From CAVSJR01 sp963728285 (GTDB lineage Bacteria; Actinomycetota; UBA4738; HRBIN12), in NCBI GenBank assembly GCA_963728285.1, contig CAVSJR010000003.1, forward strand, positions 248,001 through 312,000: a stretch of 64,000 nt of DNA. The letters run 5' to 3'. The notes below the pieces were generated by a model, which saw only the letters and a program-made list of their open reading frames with translations, was not told where the DNA came from and did no database searches. The position numbers were made by a program, and so were the translations under genes. Shown here piece after piece: positions 28,652-39,105 of the stretch (positions are counted from its first letter, which is position 1; each line of letters opens with the position of its first letter).

Positions 28652-29598
28652 TGGAGGCCGGACGCGTGAGCCAGCCGGAGCCTCGTCGGCTCGATCGAGT
28701 CCCAGAGGGCGACCACGAGCCGGAGGGATCCGCTCGCCGCGGCCCTCCGTTCGCCATCATCACCGGCCTGTCGGGTGCGGGCCGCTCCGAGGCGGCGCGG
28801 TGCCTCGAGGACCTCGGATACTTCGTCGTCGACAACCTGCCCCCGGAGTTGCTCGCGACGATGGCCGAGCTCGCGGCGCGCCCAGGGGGGCCCGCACGGG
28901 TCGGGATCGTCGTCGACGCGAGGGGTGGGGTGTTCTTCGGCGAGCTGGCGGCGGCGTTGGGCGATCTGAAGCGGCTTCACATCGCGTATCGGATCCTCTA
29001 TCTGGAGGCCTCCGACGAGGATCTCGTCAACCGCTACGAGGCGACGCGGCACCGCCATCCGCTCGCCCCAGCCGATCGGGTGGTCGAGGGGATCCGCAAG
29101 GAGCGGCTCATGATGGAGAGCCTTCGGGGGGATGCCGACCTCATCATCGATACGTCGAACCTGACCCCGCACGACCTTCGGGAGAAGATCCGTGACGCGT
29201 TCGCCGACGCCCCGCCCGAGGAGAGCCTTCAGGTCTCGCTCATCTCCTTCGGCTACAAGTACGGGACGCCGCGGGACGCGGACCTCGTCCTCGACGTGCG
29301 GTTCCTGACGAACCCCTACTGGGATCCCGAGCTACGCCCCCTGACCGGAGCGGACGAGTCCGTCCGCTCCTACGTCTGCGGGCAGGGGCCGTATCGGGAG
29401 TTCATCACGCGCCTCGAGGGCCTCCTCGACCTCGTCGTCCCCGGGTACGTCGCCGAGGGGAAGTCCTACCTGACGATCGCGGTGGGATGCACGGGCGGAC
29501 GCCATCGGTCGGTCGTCGTCGCGTCCGAGCTCGCTCACTTCTTTCGAGAGCGCGGCCTCCCGGTGTCCATCGACCATCGCGACGTCGGTCGAGGCTGA
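28651..29598 (+). CDS. rapZ: RNase adapter / nucleotide-binding protein RapZ
   Basis: A 315-aa P-loop protein. The P-loop reads GLSGAGRS (39-46) with Arg for Lys, which is normal in actinobacterial RapZ. Also present are VVDNLPPELL, the RYEATRHRHPL block and the C-terminal YLTIAVGCTGGRHRSVVVA. In enterobacteria it controls glmS sRNA decay; the actinobacterial role is unclear. TGATG overlap with uvrC (GTG 28648 is an alternative). In most actinobacteria yvcK and whiA follow; here gap follows directly after an 80-bp gap. Confidence 0.94.
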   Translation: MEAGRVSQPEPRRLDRVPEGDHEPEGSARRGPPFAIITGLSGAGRSEAARCLEDLGYFVVDNLPPELLATMAELAARPGGPARVGIVVDARGGVFFGELAAALGDLKRLHIAYRILYLEASDEDLVNRYEATRHRHPLAPADRVVEGIRKERLMMESLRGDADLIIDTSNLTPHDLREKIRDAFADAPPEESLQVSLISFGYKYGTPRDADLVLDVRFLTNPYWDPELRPLTGADESVRSYVCGQGPYREFITRLEGLLDLVVPGYVAEGKSYLTIAVGCTGGRHRSVVVASELAHFFRERGLPVSIDHRDVGRG

Positions 29599-29644
29599 CG
29601 ATTCGGCACCCGCCGCGCCCGGGACGGGCGCGCGGCGGACTGGC

Positions 29645-29678
29645 TAGGATGGATTCCCCGCCTCGAGGAGGAGGAACC
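29645..29678 (+). promoter_or_regulatory. gap promoter and ribosome binding site
   Basis: TAGGAT (29645-29650) is a -10 candidate. The purine-rich run GAGGAGGAGGA ends four bases before the gap ATG and is the strongest ribosome site in the window, as expected for an abundant glycolytic enzyme and in contrast to the leaderless repair genes. Confidence 0.5.
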
Positions 29679-30686
29679 ATGGCGATCAAGATCGGCGTGA
29701 ACGGCTTCGGCCGTATCGGCCGCAACTTCCTGCGCGCGGCGCGGGAGCGAGGGCTCGACTTCGATTTCGTTGCCGTGAATGACATCACGGACTCGAAGAC
29801 GCTCGCACACCTGCTCAAATACGACTCCGTGCTCGGTCCCTTTCGGGGGGAGGTGGGCGTCACGGCCGACGGGATCTCGGTCGACGGCGACGAGATTCGC
29901 GTCACGTCCGAGCGAGACCCCGCGAACCTTCCGTGGAAACAGCTCGGCGCTCAGATCGTCATCGAGTCCACCGGCATTTTCACCAAGGGCGACGACGCGA
30001 AGAAGCACATCGAGGCCGGCGCGGAGAAGGTCATCATCAGCGCCCCGGCGAAGGGCGAGGACATCACGATCGTCATGGGGGTCAACGACGACGCGTACGA
30101 CCCCGCGAACCACAACGTCATCTCCAACGCGTCCTGCACGACGAACTGCGTGGCGCCGATGGCCAAGGTCCTCGACGATGCGTTCGGCATCGAGCAGGGA
30201 TTCATGACGACCGTGCACGCCTACACGAACGACCAGCAGATCCTCGACCTGCCGCACGAGGACCTTCGCCGCGCCCGCGCGGCCGCGATCAACATCATCC
30301 CGACCTCCACCGGGGCCGCGAAGGCGACCGCGCTCGTGCTCCCGCACCTGAAGGGCAAGCTCGACGGCATCGCGATGCGGGTCCCCGTGCCCGACGGCTC
30401 GGTCACCGACCTCGTGGCAACGCTGGGTCGCGAGGTCACCGAGGACGAGGTCAACGAGGCGTTCCGCGCCGCGTCGGAGGGCGGCTCGCTCCTGGGCCTG
30501 CTCGTCTACACCGAGGACCCGATCGTCTCGAGCGACATCGTCCACAGCTCCGCCTCCTGCACCTTCGATTCCCTCTCGACGATGGCGATGGGTCGGACCG
30601 TCAAGATCATCGGCTGGTACGACAACGAGTGGGGATACTCCAACCGGCTCGTCGACCTCACTCAGCTCGTCGCCGGGCGCTCGTGA
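29679..30686 (+). CDS. gap: Glyceraldehyde-3-phosphate dehydrogenase
   Basis: Glycolytic NAD-dependent enzyme, 335 aa. The dinucleotide motif GVNGFGRIGR opens the protein, Asp in VNDITDS favours NAD, the catalytic Cys lies in SNASCTTNC, followed by TVHAYTNDQQ and the C-terminal WYDNEWGYSNR. First gene of a gap-pgk-tpiA operon; its TGA overlaps the GTG of pgk. Confidence 0.98.
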   Translation: MAIKIGVNGFGRIGRNFLRAARERGLDFDFVAVNDITDSKTLAHLLKYDSVLGPFRGEVGVTADGISVDGDEIRVTSERDPANLPWKQLGAQIVIESTGIFTKGDDAKKHIEAGAEKVIISAPAKGEDITIVMGVNDDAYDPANHNVISNASCTTNCVAPMAKVLDDAFGIEQGFMTTVHAYTNDQQILDLPHEDLRRARAAAINIIPTSTGAAKATALVLPHLKGKLDGIAMRVPVPDGSVTDLVATLGREVTEDEVNEAFRAASEGGSLLGLLVYTEDPIVSSDIVHSSASCTFDSLSTMAMGRTVKIIGWYDNEWGYSNRLVDLTQLVAGRS

Positions 30687-31908
30687 CGCTTCGCACCCTG
30701 GACGACCTCCCCGAGGTCGCCGGACGACGAGTCTTCGTGCGGGCGGATTTCAACGTCCCCCTCCGCGACGGCGAGGTGGCCGACGACATCCGCATCCGGG
30801 CGACCCTCCCGACCCTGACCGAGCTCCTTCGGACGGGGGGCATCGCTCGTGATCGCCTCCCACCTCGGCCGCCCCGGGGGCCGCGTCGTGCCGGAGCTCT
30901 CGCTCGCCCCCGTCTCCGAGCGCCTGGGCGAGCTCCTCGGCCACATCGTCGAGTTCGTCCCCTTCGTCTCGGGAGAGGGGATCGCCGGCCCCATCGCGGA
31001 CACGTCCGTCCATGGGCCGCAGGGCGAGGAGCCGCGCGTGGTCCTCCTGGAGAACCTCCGCTTCGACCCGGGCGAGGAGGCCAACGATCCGATCTTCGCC
31101 GAGCGCCTTGGAGCGCTCGGCGACGCCTACGTCGGGGACGCGTTCGGAGCCTCCCACCGCGCGCATGCCTCCGTCGTCGCCCTGCCGGCCCTCCACCTCT
31201 CCCGCGGCCACGGCGGCCGTCGCCGGGCGACTCGTCCAGCGCGAGGTCGAGGTCCTCTCGAGATTGCGCGACGACCCGGAGAAGCCCTACGTCGCCGTCC
31301 TCGGGGGAGCGAAGGTATCCGACAAGCTGGCGACGATCTCCGCGCTCACGGATCGCGTCGACGCCATCCTCATCGGCGGCGCCATGGCCTTCACGTTCAT
31401 CGCCGCCCAGGGCGGAGATGTGGGCAAGAGCCTCGTCGAACGCGACCGGATCGACGAGGCGCGCGATGCGCTGCGCGCGGCGGAGGAGCGCGGCGTGCTG
31501 ATCCAGCTGCCCGAGGACGTCGTCGCGGCCCCGGAGATCTCGGCGGACGCGAGACGCGAGACGGTGAAGGCGGCCGAGGTGCCGCGGGACCTGATGGGGC
31601 TCGACATCGGGCCGCGATCGGTCGAGGAGTTCGCTCGCACGCTCGCCGACGCCCGCACGATCCTGTGGAACGGTCCGATGGGGGTGTTCGAGCTCGAGCC
31701 GTTCTCCGCCGGCACGCGCGGCGTCGCCACCGCGATCGCCCGCACCGACGCGTTCTCGGTGGTGGGCGGCGGGGACAGCCTGGCGGCCGTCAGGAAGTTC
31801 GAGCTCGAGGAGCAGTTCGGCCACCTGTCGACGGGCGGGGGAGCGTCCCTCGAGTTCCTGCAGGGTGCGGTGCTTCCCGGCATCGCCGTCCTCGAGGACC
31901 GGCGCTGA
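30683..31908 (+). CDS. pgk: Phosphoglycerate kinase (two frameshifts)
   Basis: Glycolytic kinase, about 408 aa after removing two extra bases. The first lies in a G-run near 30838 (restores RTGASLVIASHLGRP), the second near 31190-31200. N-terminal substrate site RVFVRADFNVPL, SHLGRP, ENLRFDPGEE; C-terminal nucleotide site LGGAKVSDK, NGPMGVFE and VGGGDSLAAV. GTG start overlaps gap (GTGA); stop overlaps tpiA (TGATG). Both halves are fully conserved, so a real pseudogene is unlikely. Confidence 0.95.
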
Positions 31909-32684
31909 TGGCTGCACCCCTCCGACACCCGATCATCGCGGCGAACTGGAAGATGCACAAGACGCACCTCGAGGCGATCCAGGCCGTGCAGAAGCTGTCG
32001 TATCTCCTCGATGCGGACGACGCGGAGCGGGTCGAGATCGTGATCTGCCCGGCGTTCACCGCCCTGCGCGCGGTCCAGACGCTCATCGATGCGGACAAGC
32101 TCTCCTACGAGCTCGGCGCACAGAACGTCTATCCCGAGGAGAAGGGGGCCTTCACGGGCGAGGTCTCGCCGGTGATGCTGGCCGCCCTGAAGTGCAGCTA
32201 CGTGATCGTGGGCCACTCCGAGCGTCGGGAGCTGTTCGGGGAGACGGACGCGTTCGTGAACAGGAAGGTCCGTGCCGTGTTCGGAAGCGGCATGCGGCCG
32301 ATCGTGTGCGTCGGCGAGACGCTCGGCGAACGGGAGGCCGGCGGGACCGAGGAGAAGGTTCGAGGTCAGATCCGCGCGGCGTTCCAGGGGATCGCGTCCG
32401 AGCGGGCACCGGAGGCGGTCGTCGCCTACGAACCGATCTGGGCGATCGGGACCGGCCGGAACGCGGAGCCGAGCGACGCCGGCGAGGTGATCGGCGTGAT
32501 CCGTGACGCGCTCGCGAGCCTGTACTCGGATGCGGTCGCCCAGGCGGTCAGGGTCCAGTACGGCGGCAGCGTGAAGGCCGGCAACATCCGTGACTTCATG
32601 GCGCACCCGGAGATCGACGGAGCCCTCGTCGGCGGCGCGAGCCTGGACCCGGAGGAGTTCGCCCTCATCGTGAAGTACCGATAG
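31908..32684 (+). CDS. tpiA: Triosephosphate isomerase
   Basis: TIM-barrel isomerase, 258 aa: substrate Lys in AANWKMHK, catalytic His in VGHSERR, catalytic Glu in AYEPIWAIGTG and phosphate loop YGGSVKAGN plus GALVGGASL. Overlaps pgk by TGATG. In most actinobacteria secG follows closely; here apgM and a transporter operon lie between. Confidence 0.98.
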   Translation: MAAPLRHPIIAANWKMHKTHLEAIQAVQKLSYLLDADDAERVEIVICPAFTALRAVQTLIDADKLSYELGAQNVYPEEKGAFTGEVSPVMLAALKCSYVIVGHSERRELFGETDAFVNRKVRAVFGSGMRPIVCVGETLGEREAGGTEEKVRGQIRAAFQGIASERAPEAVVAYEPIWAIGTGRNAEPSDAGEVIGVIRDALASLYSDAVAQAVRVQYGGSVKAGNIRDFMAHPEIDGALVGGASLDPEEFALIVKYR

Positions 32685-32749
32685 GTCTCATCGGGACGTG
32701 CCGATAGACCCGATGGTGGAGGGACCCAGAGAAAGGAACGACCGGACAC

Positions 32750-34034
32750 GTGGCCCGACTGCTCTACGTCTGCCTCGACGGCCTCGGTGACGATCCGATC
32801 CCCGAATTCGGTGGGCGGACGCCGCTCGAGGCGGCCGAGACGCCGCTGCTCGACGACCTCGCCCGCCGCGGCCGGACGGGCACCTGCGTGACCGTCGGCC
32901 CGGGCATCGCTCCGGAGTCCGACATCGCCGTCTTCGCGATCCTCGGCTACGACCCTCGCGAGGAGCACCCCGGCCGCGGCGTCGTGGAGGCCGTGGGATG
33001 CGGGATGGACTTCTACGACGGCAACCTCGCGTACCGCGTCAACTTCGCGACGGCGGACTGGCCGCGCATCATCGACCGGCGAGTCGGCCGGGACCTCAGC
33101 TCGGAGGAGGCGCAGGCGCTCGCGCTCGAGATCAACAGGAAGCTGAAGCTGCCGGGGGCGACGTTCGAGCTGCGAGCCACCGTCGAGCACCGGGGCGCGC
33201 TGGTGATCCGCGACGATGCAATGCCGCTGTCCGCAGAGGTGTCGAACACCGATCCGGCCTATCGCAAGGAGGGCTCGCTCGGGGTCGCCCTCGAGACGTT
33301 CGAGCCGGAGGTCGCGAGGGCCGAGCCGCTCGAGGACACGGAGGCGGCGCATCGCGCCGCCGAGCTCACGAACGCGTTCGTCGAGGGGGCCGCGAAGATC
33401 CTCGACGCGTCGGAGATCAACCGGGAGCGCCGGGCCGCCGGCAGGCTCCCCGCGAACCTCATCCTCACGCGCGACGGCGGAGACCATCTCCCCAAGCTCC
33501 AGCGGATACGGGACCGCTTCGGGCCCTCGTGGGGATGCTTCGTGGAGATGCCGGTCGAGCGCGGCATCGCGATCATGCTCGGGATGGTTCCCGTGGACGC
33601 GCCGCGGCTCAAGGTGGATGCTCCCGGACGCACCGGCGACGCCGAGTACGCGAAGTGGGCGCACCTCGCGGCCGACGCGCTCGCCGGGTTCGACGCCCTG
33701 TACGTGCACATCAAGGGGCCGGACGTGCCCGCGCACGACGGCCGCTTCGAGGACAAGCGCGACGTCATCTCGACGATCGATCGCGCCTTCTTCGGGGAGC
33801 TCCTGCCGCTGATCGATCCCGAGCTCGACGATCGTCGCGGTGATCGCCGATCATTCGACCTCCTGCGTGCGCAAGGCGCACACGGCCGAGCCGGTCCCGC
33901 TGCTGGTGAGCGGCGGTCCCGTGCGTCCCGACGGCTCGACGGGCTACGGGGAGCGGGCCTGCTCGAACGGTTCCCTCGGCGAGGTCAGGGGCATCGGGGT
34001 CCTGCCGCGCCTGACGCAGCTCCTGCGGTCATGA
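32750..34034 (+). CDS. apgM: Archaeal-type cofactor-independent phosphoglycerate mutase (one frameshift)
   Basis: Interconverts 3- and 2-phosphoglycerate, continuing the glycolytic operon. About 427 aa after correcting one extra base near 33830. Metallophosphatase-fold motifs: LYVCLDGLGDDP, GIAPESDIAVFAILGYDP, the insert domain with VSNTDPAYR, TRDGGDHLPK, HIKGPDVPAHDGR...DKRDVI and, after the shift, AVIADHSTSCVRKAHTAEPVPLLV. GTG start after GAAAGGAACG. The family is common in archaea and sporadic in bacteria. Confidence 0.93.
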
Positions 34035-34120
34035 GCGAACGCCCTGGCAACTAGTCCTTTCGGCGCCCCCCGCCTCCGGCGCTCGTTGCGTTCCCGACGC
34101 CGGCGGGGAAGTGCTACGGT

Positions 34121-34143
34121 TTCCCGGCTCTGCACACCGGGAA
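34121..34143. promoter_or_regulatory. Inverted repeat TTCCCGG-N9-CCGGGAA before the oligopeptide transporter
   Basis: Perfect 7-bp arms (34121-34127 and 34137-34143) lie 56-78 bases upstream of the binding-protein start, in a 164-bp gap that is otherwise featureless. It could be an operator for the transporter operon or the terminator hairpin of apgM; there is no T-run. Confidence 0.4.
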
Positions 34144-34198
34144 GTACGTATTTTCCGAACAGAGGGCAGTGCGTACCATCGGGAGAGGGAGGGGATCA

Positions 34199-35919
34199 GT
34201 GAGATACGGGGGCGCTCGATTGATCCGGTTCATCGCCGTCGGGGCGGTGCTGACGTTGGTGACCGCCGCGTGTAGCAGCGACGGTGGAGGCGGCGGGGGG
34301 GAGTCGACGGGCCAGCCCAAGCAGGGCGGCCAGGCGGTCTTCGGCGCCGAGCAGTGGCCGCAGTGCGTCAACCCGATCACCTCGTGTGCGTTCGCGTCGT
34401 GGTTCGCCTACACGGTCCAGGAGCAGGTACGATGCCGCGCCTGCTGGAGCTGGACACCGAGGGCAACTTCGTCGCCGGCGACCAGTCGCTCGCGACCGAG
34501 GTTCCGACGCTGGAGAACGGCGGGATCACCGAGGATCCGTTCACCGTCACCTACAACCTCAAGCCCGAGGCCGTCTGGGAGGACGGGTCGCCCGATCACC
34601 TCCGAGGACGTCGAGTTCACCTGGAAGGCGCAGCTGAACACCCGCGGCGCGATCAGCACGACCGGCTACGACCAGATCAAGTCGATCGACACGAGCGACC
34701 CGAAGACGGTCGTGATCGAGTTCACCGAGCCCTACGTGGACTGGCCGGACCTGTTCGGAGGCGCCCTGCAGTTCGTGCTGAAGAAGGACGCGTTCCCGGA
34801 CGCGGATGCGGCCAAGCCGGACCTGAGCTCGGAGATGCTGGAGGAGGTCCCGTTCTCGGGCGGTCCCTGGATCCTCGAATCCTGGAGCAAGCAGGAGTCG
34901 CCTCCTGGTCCCGAACGATGCAGTGCTGGGGCGACAAGCCGTTGCTCGACCAGGTGTCGTTCGTGAGGCGGCAGAACCAGACGACGGAGCTGAACTCCCT
35001 GAAGTCCGGAGAGGTCTCCGTCATCTACCCGCAGCCGTCGAACGTCAGCCTGCTCGACCAGATCGCGGACACGCCGGCGATCGAGACGGTCGCCGGGGAC
35101 AGCCCCTTCTGGGAGGCGATCCACTTCAACCACGAGGCGCCGCCGCTGAACGATCCGGCCGTCCGCGAGGCGATGATGTACGCGATCAACCGGCAGGCGG
35201 TCGTCGATACCATCATCAAGCTGAACAATCCGGAGGCCCAGGTCCTGAACTGCTTCGGCTGGCTGCCTCCGGTCGGCGAGTGGTGCGACGACACGGACTT
35301 CGCCGAATTCACCTATCAACCGGCGAAGTCGATCGAGATCCTCGAAGGGGCCGGCTACGACTGCTCGGGCGTTCCGGAGTCTCCCTGCGAGAAGGACGGC
35401 GAGCCGCTGTCCATCGAGTACGTGACGACGGCGGGCAACGACCGTCGCGCCGACACGCAGGCGCTCCTGAAGGAGCAGGCAAAGGCGGCGGGCTTCGACC
35501 TGCAGACGAAGGTCGAGGACGCGACGTTCCTGTTCAGCAACATCCTCGTGAAGGGCGACTACCAGATGACGGAGTTCGCCTTCGGCGGATCGCCCGACCC
35601 GAGCGTGACGTCGATCATGGCCTGCGACCAGATCCCCTCGGAGGACAACGGGTTCAGCGGGCAGAACACCGACTTCTGGTGCAACGAGCAGGCGACCAAG
35701 CTGATGCACGACTCCGACAAGGAGCTCGACCCGGCGAAGCGGCTCGAGCTGATCCACCAGATCGGGGACTTCACCGTGGAGGACTTCGTCGGCATCCCGA
35801 TCTACCTGTTCCCCCAGCCGACCGCCTGGCGCAGCGACAAGATCGCCGGGCCGGTGGGGACCTACAACGAGACGATCTACAGCTCCTTCTACAACATGCA
35901 CGAGTGGTACGTGCCGTAG
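34199..35919 (+). CDS. Oligopeptide ABC transporter substrate-binding lipoprotein (about four frameshifts)
   Basis: SBP family 5 (OppA/DppA) protein of about 570 aa. Signal peptide with lipobox TAAC (Cys25), then PKQGGQAVFGAEQWP, TVTYNLKPEAVWEDG, ITSEDVEFTWKA, PFWEAIHFNHEAPPLNDPAV, REAMMYAINR and a C-terminal VGIPIYLFPQPTAWR. Single-base indels near 34430, 34588, 34900 and 34932 break the frame; each is repaired by one base. GTG 34199 follows GGAGGGAGGGG. Long Gly/Ser linker after the lipid anchor. First of five co-directional genes. Confidence 0.92.
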
Positions 35920-36018
35920 GTCGGCGTCCCATTCTCGGCCGAACCCCCTCCGCGCTCACGAGCAGCGCGGAAGGGGGGCCAGGCGGTAGAGTGAAGCAGT
36001 CCTGACAACGGAGATCAC

Positions 36019-36999
36019 GTGGGACGCTATATCGTGCGCCGGCTGATCTACTCGATCCCGGTGCTGCTGATCGCCAGCATCCTGGTCTTCGTGGTGGTCC
36101 GCACCACGGTGAACCCCGCCGCCGCCCTGCGGGGAAACCCTCGGGTCACCGCCGAGCAGCAGCAGCGGTACGCCGAGGACCTGGGACTGAACGATCCGCT
36201 CCCGACCCAGTACTGGAAATGGCTGTCCGCCTTCCTGCGAGGGCGACTGGGGCACGTCGCTGCTGACGAACATCCCCGTCTTCCCGCAGATCCGGGACGC
36301 GATGATCAACTCCCTGGTCCTCGGCCTCACGGCGAGCGTCGTCTCGCTGCTCTTCGGGGTCGCGATCGGCTTATATTCCTCGCTGCACCAGTACTCCAAG
36401 TTCGACTACATCGCGACCACCGGCGCCTTCGTGGGCCTGTCGATGCCGATCTTCTGGTTCGCGCTGATCCTGCAGCTCGTCTTCGGGGTGTGGCTCACGC
36501 AGACGGCTGAACCTGTCCGAGCCGATCCTGTACACGGCGGGAGTGTCCACGCCCGGGGAGCCCGGGTTCGACCTCCTCGATCGCCTGCGGCATCTCGCCC
36601 TTCCCGTCATCGTGCTGTCGGTGCAGGTCGATCGCCGTCTACAGCCGGTACATGCGGGCGAGCATGCTCGAGGTCCTCCAGAGCGATTACCTGCGCACCG
36701 CCCGGGCCAAGGGGCTCCGCGAGCGCCGGGTCGTCCTCCGCCACGCGATGCGGAACGCGCTGATCCCGCTCACGACGCAGGTCGCGCTCGACATCGGCGC
36801 GATCGCCGGCGGGCTGATCGTGACGGAGACGATCTTCGCCTACCCGGGGATGGGTACCCTGTTCATCGACAACCTCGAATCGGGCGACTATCTCGTGATC
36901 CTGCCGTGGCTGATGGTGACGGTCACGTTCGTCATCCTGTTCAACCTCGTGGCGGATATCCTGTACGCCGTGCTCGACCCGAGGATCCGGTATGCCTGA
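36019..36999 (+). CDS. Oligopeptide ABC transporter permease 1 (three frameshifts)
   Basis: DppB/OppB-type permease, about 326 aa: N-terminal VRRLIYSIPVLLIASILVF, RGDWGTSLLTNIPV after removing an extra G near 36243, EAA-type loop RASMLEVLQSDYLRTARAKGL, and C-terminal DPRIRYA. Further single extra bases lie near 36510 and 36627. GTG start at 36019. The stop overlaps the next gene by eight bases. Confidence 0.92.
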
Positions 37000-38060
37000 G
37001 CCCAAGGAACGGCTGAGCGACGAGGTCGCCCGGGAGCAGGCCGCCGCGCGCGAGGCGGCGCGGCGAGGGGCCCCTGCACGAGCATGTCCCTGGGTCAGGA
37101 GCAGGCTCGCATGGGGGAGGCCCGCGCCGATGCGACATCCGCGGACGGCCTCGACCGCGGAGGGCCTGCCGGCGGCCGGGGCGCCCGTCGCCGAGGTCGT
37201 CACGGCGACGATGACGCAACGCCAGCTCGCGTGGCGGCGGTTCAAGCGCCACAAGCTCGCCGTGGTCTGCTCGATCTTGCTGATCGTGATCGCCCTCCTG
37301 GCGATCTTCGCCCCGCTGCTCACCTACGTACACGTTCGAGGAGCAGGACCTCACCTCGACGCTGCAGGGTCCGAGCTGGAGCCATCTCTTCGGCACCGAC
37401 ACGCTCGGACGCGACCAGTTCACGCGGGTCATGTACGGCGGGCGGGTCTCCCTGTCCGTCGGGCTGGCGGTCGCCTTCTCCGCGACGGTCATCGGAACGG
37501 TCGTCGGCGCCGTCGCGGGCTACTACGGCGGGAAGGCCGACAACATCCTGATGCGCGTGACGGACCTCTTCCTGTCCATCCCGTTCCTCGTCGTCCTGAT
37601 CATGGGCTCGCTGCTGCTCGGCGGCAGCATCTTCGACATCGTGATCGTGCTGTCGCTGTTCTTCTGGATGCCCGACGCGCGCATCGTTCGCGGGATCTTC
37701 CTCTCGCTCAAGGAGAAGGAGTTCGTCGAGGCGGCGCGCGCCTCGGGCGCCACCGACCGAAGGATCATCTTCAACGAGGTCCTTCCGAACGCGATGGGGC
37801 CGATCATCGTCAGCACGACCCTGACGGTCGCGGCCGCGATCCTCACCGAGTCGGTGCTGTCGTTCCTCGGGTTCGGGATCCAGCCCCCGACGCCCACGTG
37901 GGGGAACCTCCTCGACGCCGCCAAGAACCTCGCGGTCTCGGCTCCGTGGCTCATCATCTTCCCCGGCGTCGCCATCCTCATCACGGTGCTCTGCGTCAAC
38001 TTCCTCGGCGACGGCCTGCGGGACGCGCTCGACCCGCAGCAGCAGGGGGCCCAGATCTGA
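36992..38060 (+). CDS. Oligopeptide ABC transporter permease 2 (frameshifted)
   Basis: DppC/OppC-type permease. A charged N-terminal tail leads into MTQRQLAWRRFKRHKLAVVC and the first helix. An extra base near 37330 shifts the frame; the continuation reads HLFGTDTLGRDQFTRVMYGGR, the hallmark of this subunit, then EAARASGATDRRIIFNEVLPNA (EAA loop) and GDGLRDALDP at the end. The 70-residue tail before the first helix may itself hold an indel. Overlaps both neighbours. Confidence 0.9.
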
Positions 38061-39105
38061 TGACGCCCGTCCTCACGCAGAGGGAGCACGTGAGCGACCA
38101 GGTCCTGCTCGAGGTCAAGGATCTGAGGGTTCACTTCCCGACCGAGGACGGCCTCGTGAAGGCCGTCGACGGGATCTCCTTCGCCATTCGGGAGGGCGAG
38201 ACGCTCGGCATCGTGGGCGAGTCCGGGTCGGGCAAGAGCGTCTCGTTCCTGACCGTCATGGGCCTCATCGATACCAAGCACGCGCGACATCGAGGGGGAG
38301 ATCCTCTTCCGGGGCCAGGATCTCCTGAAGCTGCCTCCCGACGAGATCCGCGAGATCCGCGGGGATGAGATCAGCATGATCTTCCAGGATCCCCTGACGG
38401 CGCTGAACCCCGTGCACCGCGTCGGAAACCAGATCGCCGAGGTGTTCCTCGCCCATCGGAACATGTCGAAGCAAGCGGCGTTCGACGAGGCCGATCCAGC
38501 TGCTGGAGGTCGTCGGCATCCCGAAGCCGGCGGAGCGGGCGAGGCAGTATCCTCACGAGTTCTCGGGCGGCATGCGGCAGCGGGCGATGATCGCGATGGC
38601 GCTCGCCCTGAGCCCCTCGCTGCTGATCGCCGACGAGCCGACGACGGCCCTCGACGTCACGGTGCAGGCGCAGGTCCTGGACCTGATCGACCGGCTCAAG
38701 AGCGAGTTCAACGCCTCGGTGGCCCTCGTGACCCACGACCTCGGCGTCGTCGCCGAGCACGCGAACAGCATCGCCGTGATGTACGCGGGCAGGATCGTCG
38801 AGTACGGCGATCGCGACGACATCTACTACGAGGCGCAGCATCCGTACACGTGGGGGCTCCTCGACTCGATTCCCCGACTCGACGAGATCCGCGAGCGCCT
38901 CAATCCCATCAAGGGCTCGCCGCCGTCCCTGATCCACGTCCCATCCGGATGTCCGTTTCACCCCAGGTGTCCGTACGTGTTCGACATCTGCCCGAAGGAG
39001 ATCCCGCCGCTGTTGCCGTCCAACGGGAACCACGCATCGGCGTGCCACCTGCCGCTGGCGGAGAAGGAGCGGATCTTCCACGAGAAGGTGGCCGCGCGCG
39101 CATGA
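38060..39105 (+). CDS. Oligopeptide ABC transporter ATPase D (two frameshifts)
   Basis: DppD/OppD-type ATPase, about 347 aa: Walker A GESGSGKS, Q-loop FQDPLTALNPVHRVG, signature SGGMRQRAMIAMAL, Walker B LLIADEPTTALDVT, switch THDLGVVAEHA and the peptide-transporter C-terminal extension with the CPFHPRCPYV cysteine motif. Extra bases near 38285 and 38495. ATG overlaps the preceding stop (TGATG). Confidence 0.93.
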
